Below are positions 1 to 10,662 of a stretch of 64,000 nucleotides of DNA, piece by piece. The translations under genes and the position numbers were made by a program. The DNA lies in the NCBI RefSeq assembly GCF_011075055.1, contig NC_058152.1:12769228-12833227 (forward strand). The letters run 5' to 3'. Position 1 is the first letter of the stretch; each line of letters starts with the position of its first letter. The notes beneath the pieces were generated by a model. It did no database searches. It was not told the origin of the DNA and saw nothing but the letters and a program-made list of their open reading frames with translations. The DNA comes from Mangifera indica. Lineage: Eukaryota; Streptophyta; Magnoliopsida; Sapindales; Anacardiaceae.

Positions 1-1235
1 GCAGACCACGAGAAATTTTTGAGGGCGCGAAACCAAGCCACAGCCGGGGAAAAGGGAGGCCAGGAGAACAACAGCAGGAGAAGCAGGGGAATGAACGGCA
101 AAAACAGGGGAAGCACAGAAAACTGATGCAAAAGCTTCTGATCAGAATTTAGAAGCAAACACAAGCACCAGGAAACAGGAGATTCAAGCTCCAGAAGACA
201 GTAGCGAAAAGGCAGGTTTCAAAAGCCACCAGGAAAGAGCAGAAGAGAAAATCCCAGCAGCAGAGTTGAGGCAATGGAGAGGGGAAAAGCTATCAATATT
301 TACCACTGCAACCAGCACCAAAGCCTACAGAATAGGACTCGACTAAAGATCAGAAAGAGGGAACCTACAAAAGAACATACTGTTTGCAAAAAGGGCTGCC
401 ACCTCCAAAGAGGAGAAGCCTTAGCATTTGAAGGTTAAAGATGCAGTTGAGGAGGTTCCAATTCCTAGCAATGGCTTTATTGACATTAGTAGGCGAAAAA
501 TTTGAGAGGTCAGCCCCTTTGCCTCTTACCAGTCTTCTGAGCCTTTCCACAATTCTATCTTTGAGCTGCAGAAGATTGGAGAAAATCCTGTTGTTTCTTT
601 CCTTCCAAATGGCATAAATAGTAGCCCCAGGCTTAACTTGCCCATGAAGAATTTTAACTGACCTCCTTCCAATCCAAAGAAATTTCGTCAATAAAGGAGT
701 TCTAGTTTTGCCCATTATAACTCAAGAAACTTTTCCTCAAAATGGTCTTCCAAATATAGTTGTTGTATTCACATCTGAAGAAAATGTGGTTTATATCCTC
801 ATCATAATGATTACATAACACGCATTTAGCATTATTTGTGAGTCCAAGTTTGACAAATTTGTCTCTAGTCATGAGTCTTTGCTTAATTGCCAACAAGAGG
901 ATAATAGCTTGTCTAGGAATGTGTTTTTTGTGACATACAAGGTCAGCCCACTTAACCTCTCTTTTCTTACTCCTGAACTCATTCCAAATCGACTTCATAG
1001 AAAACTGACCATTGGATGACGGCAACCATGCGATAGAATCTAAGCCATCTCTAGGATTATTCATCAATGCCCCTTGATCTCTGAAAGTGCATTAGAGTCC
1101 GCAGCTGACCATTTCCAAGAGTTGTCATTCACAATCTCCATAACTTTCACCTCCCTACTAATACCCGAGTCATCAATGCCCCTTGATTGGTCTTTCTCTA
1201 TACTTCTCCAAGAGAGGGTCATATGGGTGCTAATT
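1..1235 (-). mobile_element. LINE (non-LTR retrotransposon) 3' fragment, copy 1
   Basis: Read on the minus strand, this is the C-terminal end of a plant LINE ORF2. It has the zinc-binding region that follows the reverse transcriptase (zf-RVT type), with NAKCVLCNHYDEDINHIFF near 760-830, and then the usual tail IYAIWKERNNRIFSN near 590-630. The two parts are in different frames, with the break near 705-715. No reverse-transcriptase core or endonuclease is present, so it cannot move itself. The left end is cut by the window edge. Three more copies lie at 13.4-15.0, 35.5-36.95 and 51.9-53.5 kb, all on the same strand and broken in the same frame, so they spread with the tandem unit and not by separate insertions. 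Confidence 0.85.
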
Positions 1236-2211
1236 GTTTATCCAAAAAAAAGTATTCTTCCCTTTTCCAATTTTATATTTGATTTTGTCTCAACTTATAT
1301 TTTATTTTGATTAAATTCAACCACCACAGACTATCATTGGTTGGAGTGGTCAGTTTGGTCTCAAAAAAAAAAAAAGTTCAATTTAAATAAGATTTTCTTA
1401 TTAAAAAAACTGGTTATTTTGAAATGATTCAACTTGAAATTTTAAAATTTCAAAAACCACTTTGAACTTTTTTTAAGGTTAAAAGAAACCTAAAAATTTT
1501 TATTAACACCTCTAGTATTTTTAAAATTACAATTACTCTCAAAACTTTTGGAAAGGGAAAATAGAAAAAATAAGAGGAAAAGAAAAATAAAAAGAATAAG
1601 AGGGAAAGGAGAAAATAGAAAAAAAAGAAAAATGTATATAAAATGATTTTCATTTATTTCACCTAATGAAATTCACTAACAGAAGTAGATGGCAAGTGAA
1701 CATTGGCTCTTTTAAATTTAAAAGATCAGAACATCATTTTGACAAACCTTGGGGGGAAAATAGTCTATTAACCTTGTCTTTCATTCTTTATGGCCATGAC
1801 AAAAGATAGACGGCCTAAATTTTATGAACTCTCAATAATAATAAACAAGGGTTAGATGAGATTAATTTTAATTGAATAATTCATAAGACTGTTGCCTTGT
1901 AAAAATTTACATGACAACATTGCAAAGGTACCTTGAAAACATAAACCTTAAATATATGCTTTAAAAGATCATAAAAATGAACATCATGCATCAAAAATTG
2001 ATTTAACTACAAACTTAACTTCGTCCCGGTTAAAAGACTATATTCACAATTTCCCTAATGCTTGTGGCTGCTTCAAAAATGTCAGCAATTTAAAGTTTGC
2101 AAATTATGTTTATAACAACAATGTCCAGAGGTACCTCTAATCAGGAAACGAAGTTTGAGCAGTGATGATCTTCCAAAGAGTTTGAGCTTGTTAATATTTT
2201 CTGGTATAAGA
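1236..2211. other. Spacer without a gene
   Basis: AT-rich DNA with a purine-rich tract at about 1550-1640. Phenylalanine-rich reading frames on its minus strand are only low complexity. The same spacer recurs after the other LINE fragments. I see no coding or RNA gene. Confidence 0.6.
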
Positions 2212-3215
2212 TTAGGCAGTGTCACGAGGATGGGTGGCCCAAATTGAACTAAAAGCTCCAAGGCCTTGGAAGTACTCTCCTAGTGCAAGCAAGCCTCGAG
2301 CAACCTGGCAAGTTGTTAGGATACAAGACATCTGCTGTAGTGTTTCTTGTCCAAAATAATCAGCCTGTTCGGACAAGAGCTTATAAATTTGATAACATGT
2401 CAAGACGTTCCAAGTACAAACTAACATGTATCAAATCGTATGAATCCGAAATTTAAAGAACCATGTTATGCTAAGATCAGTATATTACTTTCTGCCAATC
2501 ATATCATTTTTGCTAACAGAAACCGATTAGTGGTCTGGTTGCCGGTCATGAAATCTTATTCAGAGAAACTATCAACAGTAGAGAATGTCCATATTTGACT
2601 ATGTAGCCATACTTAAGTTTGCAGAAAAGCAAAGCACTGAAGGAAAAATCAACTACGGTTTTTTAGCTCATCACGAAATGATATTTCCTACAAATCATGA
2701 CTGCAATAAATCGCCAAAATAATGAATTCAAAGCGAAGAAGATGGTCTAAAAGGAAAGGGATGAGAAAATAGGTGTGATTTGTCTGGCATCACAGGTATG
2801 CATTCGATCTGCATAGTGCTTAAACAAATGTTAGAAGCAGAAGAAAACTTCAATTTCACAGATAAATGGAAATTCAACTCGCTAGAAAGTTTCTCAACTT
2901 AAATTAGATGTGCTGATAAAGAACTAATTAACTGGTCAGAAAACGCATTACAGAAAGATATTGAAAGTTAAGATCGGCAGCAATACCCGGATTCTTACCT
3001 AGTTCAAAAAGCTGACCAGAGCTTCCAACTTCTCCATTGCAGTAGGTATCTTTGGGATGCAACCTCCTTATACCAACAGTTTCAGCAAGAGTCGACTGCA
3101 ATTTCTCCTTGCCTTGAGTCAGAGCATCTTCCACTTGCTGAGATGACTGTCTTAGATTATTAACTTCTATCTTTCCTGAATCGATCAAGGTGTCAAGATC
3201 AGGAACGAAAGCCAA
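2212..3215 (-). pseudogene. TGA1/4-like bZIP factor, C-terminal fragment, copy 1
   Basis: Two exons of the DOG1-domain part of a clade-I TGA transcription factor. The upstream exon (3215 to about 2995) has VNNLRQSSQQVEDALTQG, matching the family's LQQSSQQAEDALSQG region. The downstream exon (about 2400 to 2212) has GQETLQQMSCILTTCQVAR and LLALGEYFQGLGAFSSIWAT, ending at the usual TGA1/4 C-terminus. In the family this domain serves dimer stability and NPR1-type contacts. No bZIP DNA-binding region is present. Compared with the other copies, about 14 bp are missing near 3074, which shifts the frame. The exon-intron layout is kept, so it was copied as genomic DNA. Family identity is firm; function is unlikely. 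Confidence 0.82.
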
Positions 3216-3244
3216 TTATCAATGTCAGCTTATGAATCGACGTT

Positions 3245-3561
3245 ATTCTACCTGTGGTGAAAGACCTAAAGCGTGAGGTTATTGAATCAGATCATGTATT
3301 CGTAGGTTATGATTACAGTAACATGTTATTCAAATTGCTTGCACTCAATTTGAATAGCCAGGGTGGAATAGTTTTCTTTGTTGAACATGCAACTAAGAAT
3401 TGAATACTATAAATTGCTCTGTTGATGACTGTTTGAGGTGTTGTATAAATTGCTGCTGGAAACATGACAAAATGGACAATTTTCTGCCAACATTCAAAAT
3501 TTTAGATAGACGGGCCCCTCATTTAGAAATATACAAGCAATGGATGAGAGAAGAACAGTAA
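3245..3561 (+). pseudogene. TNL C-JID exon remnant on the plus strand, copy 1
   Basis: The plus strand reads VIESDHVFVGYDYSNMLF and LNLNSQGGIVFFVEHATKN, which match the last exon of TNL-B (LNLNSQGG.EFFVEHAT). C-JID is the post-LRR jelly-roll domain of TNLs. A deletion after 3402 removes the segment ending in the usual LLYAKDDDLRRDA motif and creates an immediate stop. A cysteine-rich tail resumes out of frame and ends at MREEQ. It starts about 30 bp from the start of the minus-strand TGA fragment, so the two are head to head. No LRR or NB-ARC on this strand lies nearby. Confidence 0.78.
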
Positions 3562-4186
3562 GTTGGATTGAATTAAATGTCCAAAAGTTTAAAAAAAAAA
3601 ACATATATATTTTATCAAGCTCAAGTTTTTCATGGTTCGTATGACCTCAACACATATACTACTACCTACTAAGCATCTTTGACTTCTCACCTGTGCACAG
3701 TAACCTTAGCAGAGGAAGCAGACCGAGAGCAAGAGAAAAAGGGTTGGGTAATTTGTTTCTGCAATATGCAATGCTGGGAAGAAGAATAGCAAATGTATTG
3801 AGGGATTAAGCTAGCAAAAATTACTTATCTGCCCCTCATGCTTAAATGACAAAAAACCCTTACTAACTTTGCCAAATTACCATTATACCCTCGGTTCAAG
3901 TTTAAGCCACAAGTACAAAATAACAGTTTGTATATGTAGTATCACTCTAAAAGAATTAACCCACTGAAAAATCAATTTTAATACAAAACAGAAATTGGTT
4001 GGCGAATCAAAGATTAAAAACTCTAGAGTTGAAACTAAAGACTTGTGTAAGGGTTGTTGTGTTGGGAAGCATTTACGTGATAAAAAAAACTATAACACAA
4101 TGAAACAGTAAACAAAATTTTAACATTAACGATATTCACCCGTAAACATAAACCAAGATCAAAAAATTGGGTTACAATATGTATTC
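3562..4186. other. Spacer without a gene
   Basis: AT-rich intergenic DNA repeated in the other half-units (17.43-17.98, 39.09-39.71 and 55.95-56.50 kb). No coding sequence recognised. Confidence 0.5.
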
Positions 4187-4700
4187 AAAGGTAAAGAAGG
4201 TGTGTCTTCTCGGTATAGATCTTTTTTACTACCGAGAAGACAAGGTTAGCTCATATCTTTCTACTTTTGTGCATCGTCAGTTCATCTGTTGTCATCTAAA
4301 TCTGCTTCTTTATTCCATGCTCTTCTTCAATTCTCATTGTCACATTATTTCTGAAAATATCAGAAATATTGCAAAGGCAGCAAGAAGACTAACAGCTCAA
4401 TCTTCCCAAGAAACTGGAAAAACTATACCCATTTTGGATATCAGGTACGGTTTCTTATAACTCTATTTGATTTACAAGTAATCAATTGATTAGTTTGCTT
4501 TGTTTTGTTAAAATCTGTGCTTTCTGGAGATGGAATGCCAGGTTACAAATCTGAGTTTAAAAATCAGCCTTCTTCCAAGAGACTAAGAATGATTTCCTCC
4601 CTCATCCTGGCACACCTAGTAGCCCTTGTGAATTGCTGTAGTTGATGAAGTCTATGGAACAATTTTCAGAGTTGAGGCATGATAAGTATCATTGCTACCA
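4187..4700 (+). pseudogene. CAMTA-like remnant: exon after CG-1 plus decayed exons
   Basis: The exon ending at 4244 reads GIDLFYYREDK and is followed by a GT donor. It matches the CAMTA segment HIVLVHYREVK that closes the CG-1 region and is also followed by an intron. Two more exon-like stretches follow: one ending at a donor at 4444 with AARRLTAQSSQETGKTIP, and one at about 4540-4670 with serine/proline-rich sequence. I cannot place these two in CAMTA with confidence. A related block lies at 42.4-43.1 kb. It is probably the tail of an earlier CAMTA-like copy. Confidence 0.5.
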
Positions 4701-4708
4701 AATGTTTA

Positions 4709-4909
4709 TTAACAGATGAAATTAATTGAGCATGCTAGAGAAATTAATTTTACAAGTTTGCATTTGAATTTTTCTGGGTGTACTTGAAAAATGACTCCAC
4801 ATAAAATTCTGTACCAACTTTCGTATCTTTCTTCCGGAAATCTCTCAACGAAGTGATCGGTACCCCGCTGGATTTGCTCTTCGACCACCTCAATGTAAAC
4901 TTCTCTCAT
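4709..4909 (-). other. Short unassigned reading frame, conserved in the duplicate
   Basis: A 66-codon minus-strand frame contains DHFVERFPEERYESWYRIL. Its partner at 43.06-43.26 kb stays open, but almost all differences change the residue, so I see no sign of protein-level constraint. A shortened piece also occurs near 18.0 kb. I do not recognise the family. It may be part of a decayed gene or transposon, or only chance. Confidence 0.25.
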
Positions 4910-5389
4910 TTCATTTCATCACAGTCCTCTTATCATATATGACACTTTTTGCCTCTCTCATTAGAATCAATGTTAGTGTGCTTTCTCTATAAAAGATAAA
5001 TGGTGGTTATTGCATTTCGCCAGGATTGTGACATCAGACACAAAGGAGTATAAATTCAAATGTAATTCAAGCAATGTAATTTTTTGCCATTCTATTAATA
5101 AAATAAGAGGTTATATAGTATTTCAGTTCTCTTTATAAACTTAGGGTTCCTTTTTTGCTCTTCCATTTTTTTTTTTTTCAATCAATCAACCCTGTTTTCA
5201 TTTTTTCACCAAATTTTAGTATCATAACACTTTCCGATAAACAGAGTACTCTGTTTTTGCAACCATTTGTTTCATCTTTAACACCTTTCTTATGGCACTT
5301 TCAAGTAGATGCTTTCTGATTGAACGGAGAAAGTACTAATGAATGAGTTCACAATTTAAATTGTTTTACTGATATGAATGACGTTGCAG

Positions 5390-6294
5390 ATTGTTTGAAT
5401 GACGCGGGTGTTGAAGAAATTGTGAAAGAAGCGCAACATAGGTGATTGAATGTAATTGAAATATGTAAAATATTTGAAAACCATGAAAAGCTTCAAATAC
5501 TTGCCTCTCAACCACAACGAAGGCCTCCAAGTATTGTTTCATTTGGGATTTTATTTTTCTAACCTTTTTATGGATGTAATTTGGCTAAGTTGCATTAATT
5601 GCAAGTGGCTTCTTTTTTGTCATTAAGCTGCAAAGGCTTTGAGAGTTTAGGAAGGATGACCACGTGTGGTGTAAAAAGAAAAAGAAAGATGCAAAGATGG
5701 TACATGAGTTTATTAAAATTTCAAGGTTCGTGCAATAATTTGATTTAGATTTTATATTCAATGTTGTCTATCTGTTTCATCAATTAACAAGAGTGAAATT
5801 TTACAACATAGTTGAGATGTTGAATTGCTTGTATGTTTATTTAGAAACAAATGAAAATTTGCAAAGGCGTATGTATCTAATGATTGAAAAGTAAGAAACA
5901 ATTGTCTCCTCCTCAAAGATTCTTGGGGTTTATTCAGATGATATGAGTCTTATGACAACTTCTCAGAAGATATTGTTTTTTAATTTTTAATTTTTGTATC
6001 TTTTGTTAAATAAATTTGTTTAAGTGCAAGTGCCTGCTTTGTTAACTAATGTCTTCAAATAAAAAATTCATAAAAATAAGTATGCTTACTGTTGCTGCAA
6101 TTTGATTTGTCCATGGTTTTTTGGCTTTTTCTTTGGTTCTTTTGGAAGTGCATGCTTAAGGTTGATATAATTTCATTTTTCCACTTTTATTTTGAAGGGT
6201 TGATTTTTGTTATTGATTTCCTACCAAGTTAATTGAATACCATTGATGCAGGGAACATGTAGGCATAGTACTTCTTCACTAAAGGGAAGACAAG
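5390..6294 (+). pseudogene. CAMTA-like CG-1 domain fragment, copy 1
   Basis: Four plus-strand segments match the CG-1 DNA-binding domain of calmodulin-binding transcription activators, in order. From 5390: VEEIVKEAQHR, then EICKIFENHEKLQILASQP, with the family tryptophan after AQHR changed to a TGA stop. At 5645-5727: LRKDDHVWCKKKKKDAK, matching LRYFRKDGHxWRKKKDGK. At 5812-5895: TNENLQRRMYLMIEK, matching DNENFQRRSYWMLE. At 6252-6294: GIVLLH-stop-REDK. Splice borders sit where CAMTA genes have them, including the intron before the NENxQRR exon. Ankyrin, IQ and calmodulin-binding parts are absent. It is a multiply broken genomic copy. Confidence 0.8.
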
Positions 6295-6302
6295 AGGACA
6301 AC

Positions 6303-7519
6303 TTTAGATCACATCATATCTTTTAATTATTGCGTATAGAGTCATATTTTGAGTCTTACTCTTTTATATATATTTTTTCTAATATAAACAAGAAAACCCA
6401 AAAAATCATAAACATGACAAGAAGACAACCAAAGTAACCACTTAATCTTCTCAATAAAGTTAGAAATTTCATTGGAAGAGGTAACAAAAAATCTGTTTTT
6501 ATATAGGTTTCTTTCCCACATAAGTTCTTGTATTGATTCCAGAGGTTTTTTTTTTTTCTTTTGAATTGAAACAATCCATTGTTACCCTAAAGGTGCTTAT
6601 CCCTTAGCCCTAAACAAAAAATCTGTTTTTTATAGGTTTTTTTCCAACACAAGTTTTTGTATTGTTCCTAGAGTTTTTTTTTTTTCTTTTTTTGAATTGA
6701 AACAATCCATTGCTACCCTAAAGGTGTTTATCCAAAATTTCGTTGCATAATTTTGCAGAAGCTTCAATTATGATTCAAGAAACTTTTGGTACAGGTGAAG
6801 GTTGGTTTACAATTTTAGATGTAGAAGTGATACACTTTGCAGTTGCACTTGGTTATATTTTGACTTTTTAAGACATATTTGGTGCAGCAAAAATATATAT
6901 AAATTTAAGTAATGAGAATGAATTTTCAACTTTTTATTGGGCTACAAAATATAAGAGGTAAAACTCTTTGTGGGTGGCGCCAAATATGTGGTAAGAGTTT
7001 TACCTTCAATATTTTGCTGCCCGATGAAGGGTTGTAAATCCATTTTCATCATTTGAGTTTATATCTATTTTTGGTGCACCAATTATGACTTGTAAGGCTA
7101 GAGTTACCCAAGTGTAACTGTAACATGTATCATTTCTCCATTTAACACCATAAGTCTACCTCCATTTTCACCAAGTTTTTTGAGTCATAAATGAAACTTC
7201 TAAAATTATGCAGCGGAATTTTGGATAAACACTCTTAGAGTAACAGGAGTAACAATGGATTGTTTTAATTCCAAAAATAAAAAAAACTTTTAATCAATAC
7301 AAGAACTTATGTTAAAGAGAAACTTATGTAAACTTTTATACTTGAGGGGTCTAACTTTTCTAGCTTCTTGGGAAGATTGAGGGGTTACTTTGGTAACCCT
7401 CTTGTTGTGTTTATGATTTATCTACTTCCTGATTTTTTTTCAAAAAAATAAATAAATAAAAGAGTAAGACTTAAATATAGTCATGTACACAACAATTGAA
7501 AGATACGATGTGATCTAAA
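6303..7519. repeat. 1.2-kb imperfect inverted repeat (fold-back element), copy 1
   Basis: The left arm (about 6303-6969) and right arm (about 6980-7519) are reverse complements over nearly their full length. Examples are the outer TTTAGATCACATC, the GTCTTACTCTTTTAT block, the CAATCCATTGTTAC block and the inner GGTAAAACTCTT. The loop is only about 10-20 bp. The left arm is longer because about 130 bp are tandemly duplicated (6480-6600 and 6610-6730). No clear target-site duplication or transposase is visible. Long arms suggest a fold-back or MULE-type element. It sits between two CAMTA exon sets, and its transcript would form a long hairpin. Confidence 0.75.
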
Positions 7520-7621
7520 ATACACATTGATGAAACATGTTTAAAATGGTAAAATACGACAAACATGTATTATACACATAAAATGCATATTTACTAACCA
7601 GCTCAAATTTGATGGTTTAGT

Positions 7622-9267
7622 GCAGCTGAAATAGGTGAAATATTTGCCAACTATAAAAGCCTCGATATACTTATCTCTCAACAACCAGAAACACCTACAA
7701 GTATTGTTTCATTTAGAACCTTGTTTCTTCCAACTTTTTGACCCATGCAATTCATTGTTGCATTGATTTCTAATTCCCAGTGGTTTATTTTTTTATGATA
7801 CCTCGTCAAACTCTTTGAAAGTTTAAGAAGGATGGACACGTGTGGAGCAAAAAGAAGGATGGACACGTGTGGAGCAAAAAGAAGGATGGAAAGACCATTC
7901 AGGAATCTCATGTCAACCTCAAGGTTATTGCATAATTTGATTGAAAGAGATTTCAAAATGCATAGAAGTTCATCTCTGTAAATTTGTTGATATGGTACTA
8001 ATTGCTAAAGTTTATTCATGCAGGCCCAAAGAAGAGAAACCCTGAAGAAATCCAGATGCAGCAAAGGGAGAAAATGGACCTGGGATGTACATGTCAGCAG
8101 CTCTAAATAATGACACACTACCTAAGACTGGGATGGAAATAGGGGCGGTTATGAGAATTAAAATGGGAGTGGGAGAGCATTGCTGTGTAGAAAGAATCAT
8201 GTAGAAAAATTTGTATTGAGAGTTTATTTTTCGGGGGAGTACTGGCCTCTCGTATTAGCTAGCTTAGTATTTTCATCTTCGTATTGGAGTGTGTTTTTTC
8301 TGAAGTAGTTTCCAGTTTATTCCTATTGACAGCATTGTAATGAAATGAATTGAGGAGTGATTGAATATTACATTGATAAATGAAAGAAACATTTTCTGAT
8401 AGCATTCTGTACTGCCCCCTATTTTTCTGCTATTACATTGCTTCATTTTGGTAGGTTGATGCTGTGAAATTGAAATTTGCTTGCTGGAGTAGTGGTTCTG
8501 TTGTGCACTTGTTGATTGTGCTCTTGGGTGGTGGAGGAGAAATGGTCTGAAGTGTTGGAACAAGGCTGAGTAGAGAGACTTAAGATTAACTTAAGTTGGA
8601 GAGAGACTGTAGAAATTGCAGCAGCTGCCTTTTCACTGGTAAAACAACCAACGTTAGCATCATTTGTATTCAATAGTTTCAGTTTTGCTGATCAATAATT
8701 TTGAGTTCTTTCAGGTGTGCAGCGTTGAGATGTTGAAGTGCTTGTATTGTATGTCCACGGACAAAGAAATGAAAAATTTCAGACACCTGTCTGTTGGTGA
8801 TTAACAGGTGAGAATATATGCTCTCACAGATTCTCTGGGTTTATCCAGATTTTGTTCAGAAGTGCTTCTTTCACTGAATTTAAAAAAAAAAAAAATCTCT
8901 TCTCTAATAATAGATTCGCATAGGTGCCCCATTGAATTAAAAAATAAAAGAAAAAAAGAGTAAGTTTTTTAAAATTCATTTTTCAGGTTTTGACCGGCAT
9001 TAGAGATCGCTCTTCCCAGTCACCAGTTTCTGAGAATGTGGTTGTATGCTCTGTAAATGCTGATTGCTCTGACAGTCTGATTTGTTCCTTATGCTTTTCA
9101 GCTATTTTTGTTGATTTGGAAGTAAATGCTTGAGCTTAATATGATATCCATTTCCCCTTCATTTTGAAGGAAACTGCATTTTTGTTGTTTTTGACTGTAA
9201 CCTAATTGAATACTCCAGCTGCAGAGGGCCTTCAGACATAGCCCTTTTTCACCACTGAGAAGACAAG
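7622..9267 (+). pseudogene. CAMTA-like CG-1 domain fragment, copy 2
   Basis: A second, diverged CG-1 set follows the first on the same strand. From about 7622: AAEIGEIFANYKSLDIL, matching the family PAEICEILRNYQKF. At 7822-7923: FKKDGHVWSKK then DGKTIQESHVNLK, ending exactly at a GT donor where CAMTA genes carry an intron. At 8715-8803, after an AG acceptor: CSVEMLKCLYCMSTDKEMKN, matching GSVDVLHCYYAHGEDNEN, then a stop. At 9225-9267: DIALFHH-stop-EDK before a donor. A one-base frame change lies between the first two parts. About 800 bp between exons 2 and 3 include an exon-like stretch after an acceptor near 8022 that I cannot assign. Confidence 0.78.
7828..7881 (+). repeat. Two direct 27-bp units inside the CG-1 exon
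   Basis: A 27-bp unit coding for KDGHVWSKK occurs twice in a row, in frame. The matching exon at about 46376-46447 in the right duplicate has a single unit, so the doubling arose after the large duplication or was lost on the right. Confidence 0.95.
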
Positions 9268-9374
9268 GTTAGCTCATATCTTTCTATTTTTGTGCTTCGT
9301 CTGTTCTCATCTAAATCTGCTTCTTTATTTCATGCCCTTCTTCAATTCTAATTGTCACATTATTTCTGAGAATG

Positions 9375-9515
9375 TGAGGAAGCCAGGAAATATTGCAAAC
9401 ACGGTAAGGCATCAATGAAATGTACGGCATTGATTTGTTTCCCACTGTTAACCAAGGACTCAACAACCCCTGTACAGAGAGTGCGGCTAGATGATTAGCA
9501 AATTTCACATCAAAT
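9375..9515 (-). pseudogene. FRIGIDA-like fragment, short copy 1
   Basis: The minus strand reads KFANHLAALSVQGLL, followed after a frameshift by residues like NSGKQINAVHFIDA. This corresponds to the FRIGIDA-domain stretch that is better kept at 25.6-25.78 kb (NSRKQIDAVHFIHAFQL). FRIGIDA-like proteins are plant scaffold proteins linked to flowering control. Only about 45 codons remain and the frame is broken. Confidence 0.6.
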
Positions 9516-10519
9516 TATTTCTCCAAGCTATGCCAAGCAGCAAGGGATATAATACCTATCTGTAATAACACCAAATTAATTACTAGTTAATTGCAAGCTT
9601 ACACCAATTTAATTACTAGTTAATTTCTATCAACATAGCATAGACAGAAAGTTAGCGAGTAGTTCAGGAGGCAACATTAACTAAATGCATTAGCCATCGT
9701 TTTACCATATGAAAGAGGGACATAAAGGGAATCTTATCAACCAGTTCTGACCTAATATAATGAGCTCATGGACTTTGTACTTACATCAGATTTTCTCTAA
9801 ATAGACAATCTTCAGGTTTCAATGGTGCAGCAATTTGTGAATCACATAAAGTAGTCTGTAAAATACAATGCATACTACCATCAACAATAACGATAATACC
9901 AATAACAGCATAGCCTTACGCTATTTCTACATGTGACAAATTGAAAGACAAAGATCATTTTCTATAGGTTATGAGTTGGGATCACTGTATAACTATTCTG
10001 TTAAAAAAAATGAAAAATAAAAATCCTAATCATGTGAAGTTTATTAATATGTGGAGTTATATACAAAATCTTGATAAACCAATTGAAACATATAGGACAT
10101 CTTTCATGCTTAAAATATAAATTATATATTTGAAACAAAAGGGAAATAATTTAGAAATAACCATAGGCAACAATTAAAAGATACCTTACAAACAATGTTT
10201 AGCATGTAAAACATAAAAAAATATATATATATTATTATAGATAAAAGAGTTAAATAAACATGAGAAGTCATTGAAAAGAGTTGAAAGAAGGTTTGCAAGT
10301 TAAAATCTCACTAAATAAATAAATTAAATTCAATGTTTGAGTCCAGTTACCATGTAGCAGAAATATTTAGGCAGCCACCATTTTTGAGGGCATAACCTTG
10401 AGAAAGATGTTTACGAGTTATTAGTATGTGTTAAGGCTATAAAAACCATAGAAAACAGGGCTTCTAATCTGATTGAATAATCTTAGCCTCAAACCCTTTT
10501 GATTCAAATAAACGGCCAA
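9516..10519. other. Spacer downstream of TNL-A
   Basis: AT-rich. Part of it (about 9700-9830) resembles sequence just 3' of the TNL-B C-JID exon (27.29-27.39 kb), so it is probably the old 3' flank of a full-length TNL. No gene recognised. Confidence 0.5.
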
Positions 10520-10662
10520 AGGAAATGACCTCTCCTTAACAGTCAGATAAATCCAATTCGGAAAATTTGAAGTTCTTAATAATCTTGCAATGATACAACA
10601 ACATACAAAATGAAACCAATTAAGTTACCATTGAACTAGCCTTCTAGAAACTCTACAATTCA
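10520..10662 (-). pseudogene. C-JID exon remnant fused behind truncated TNL-A
   Basis: Right after the NB-ARC exon stop, the minus strand matches the TNL-B last exon around FPEGWVNDNLTGFVLCVVVS, here with a stop in place of the tryptophan. The NB-ARC exon therefore joins C-JID DNA directly, and the ARC2, LRR and intervening DNA are gone. The same junction lies at 49.06-49.2 kb. Confidence 0.75.

Noticed and set aside
1..1235. Four independent LINE insertions
   Set aside because: All copies share the same truncation, strand, frame break and neighbours, so they were multiplied with the tandem units.
1450..1653. Phenylalanine-rich frames here and at 15.2, 36.9 and 53.7 kb that look like membrane proteins
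   Set aside because: They are the reverse of a purine-rich low-complexity tract, without constraint.
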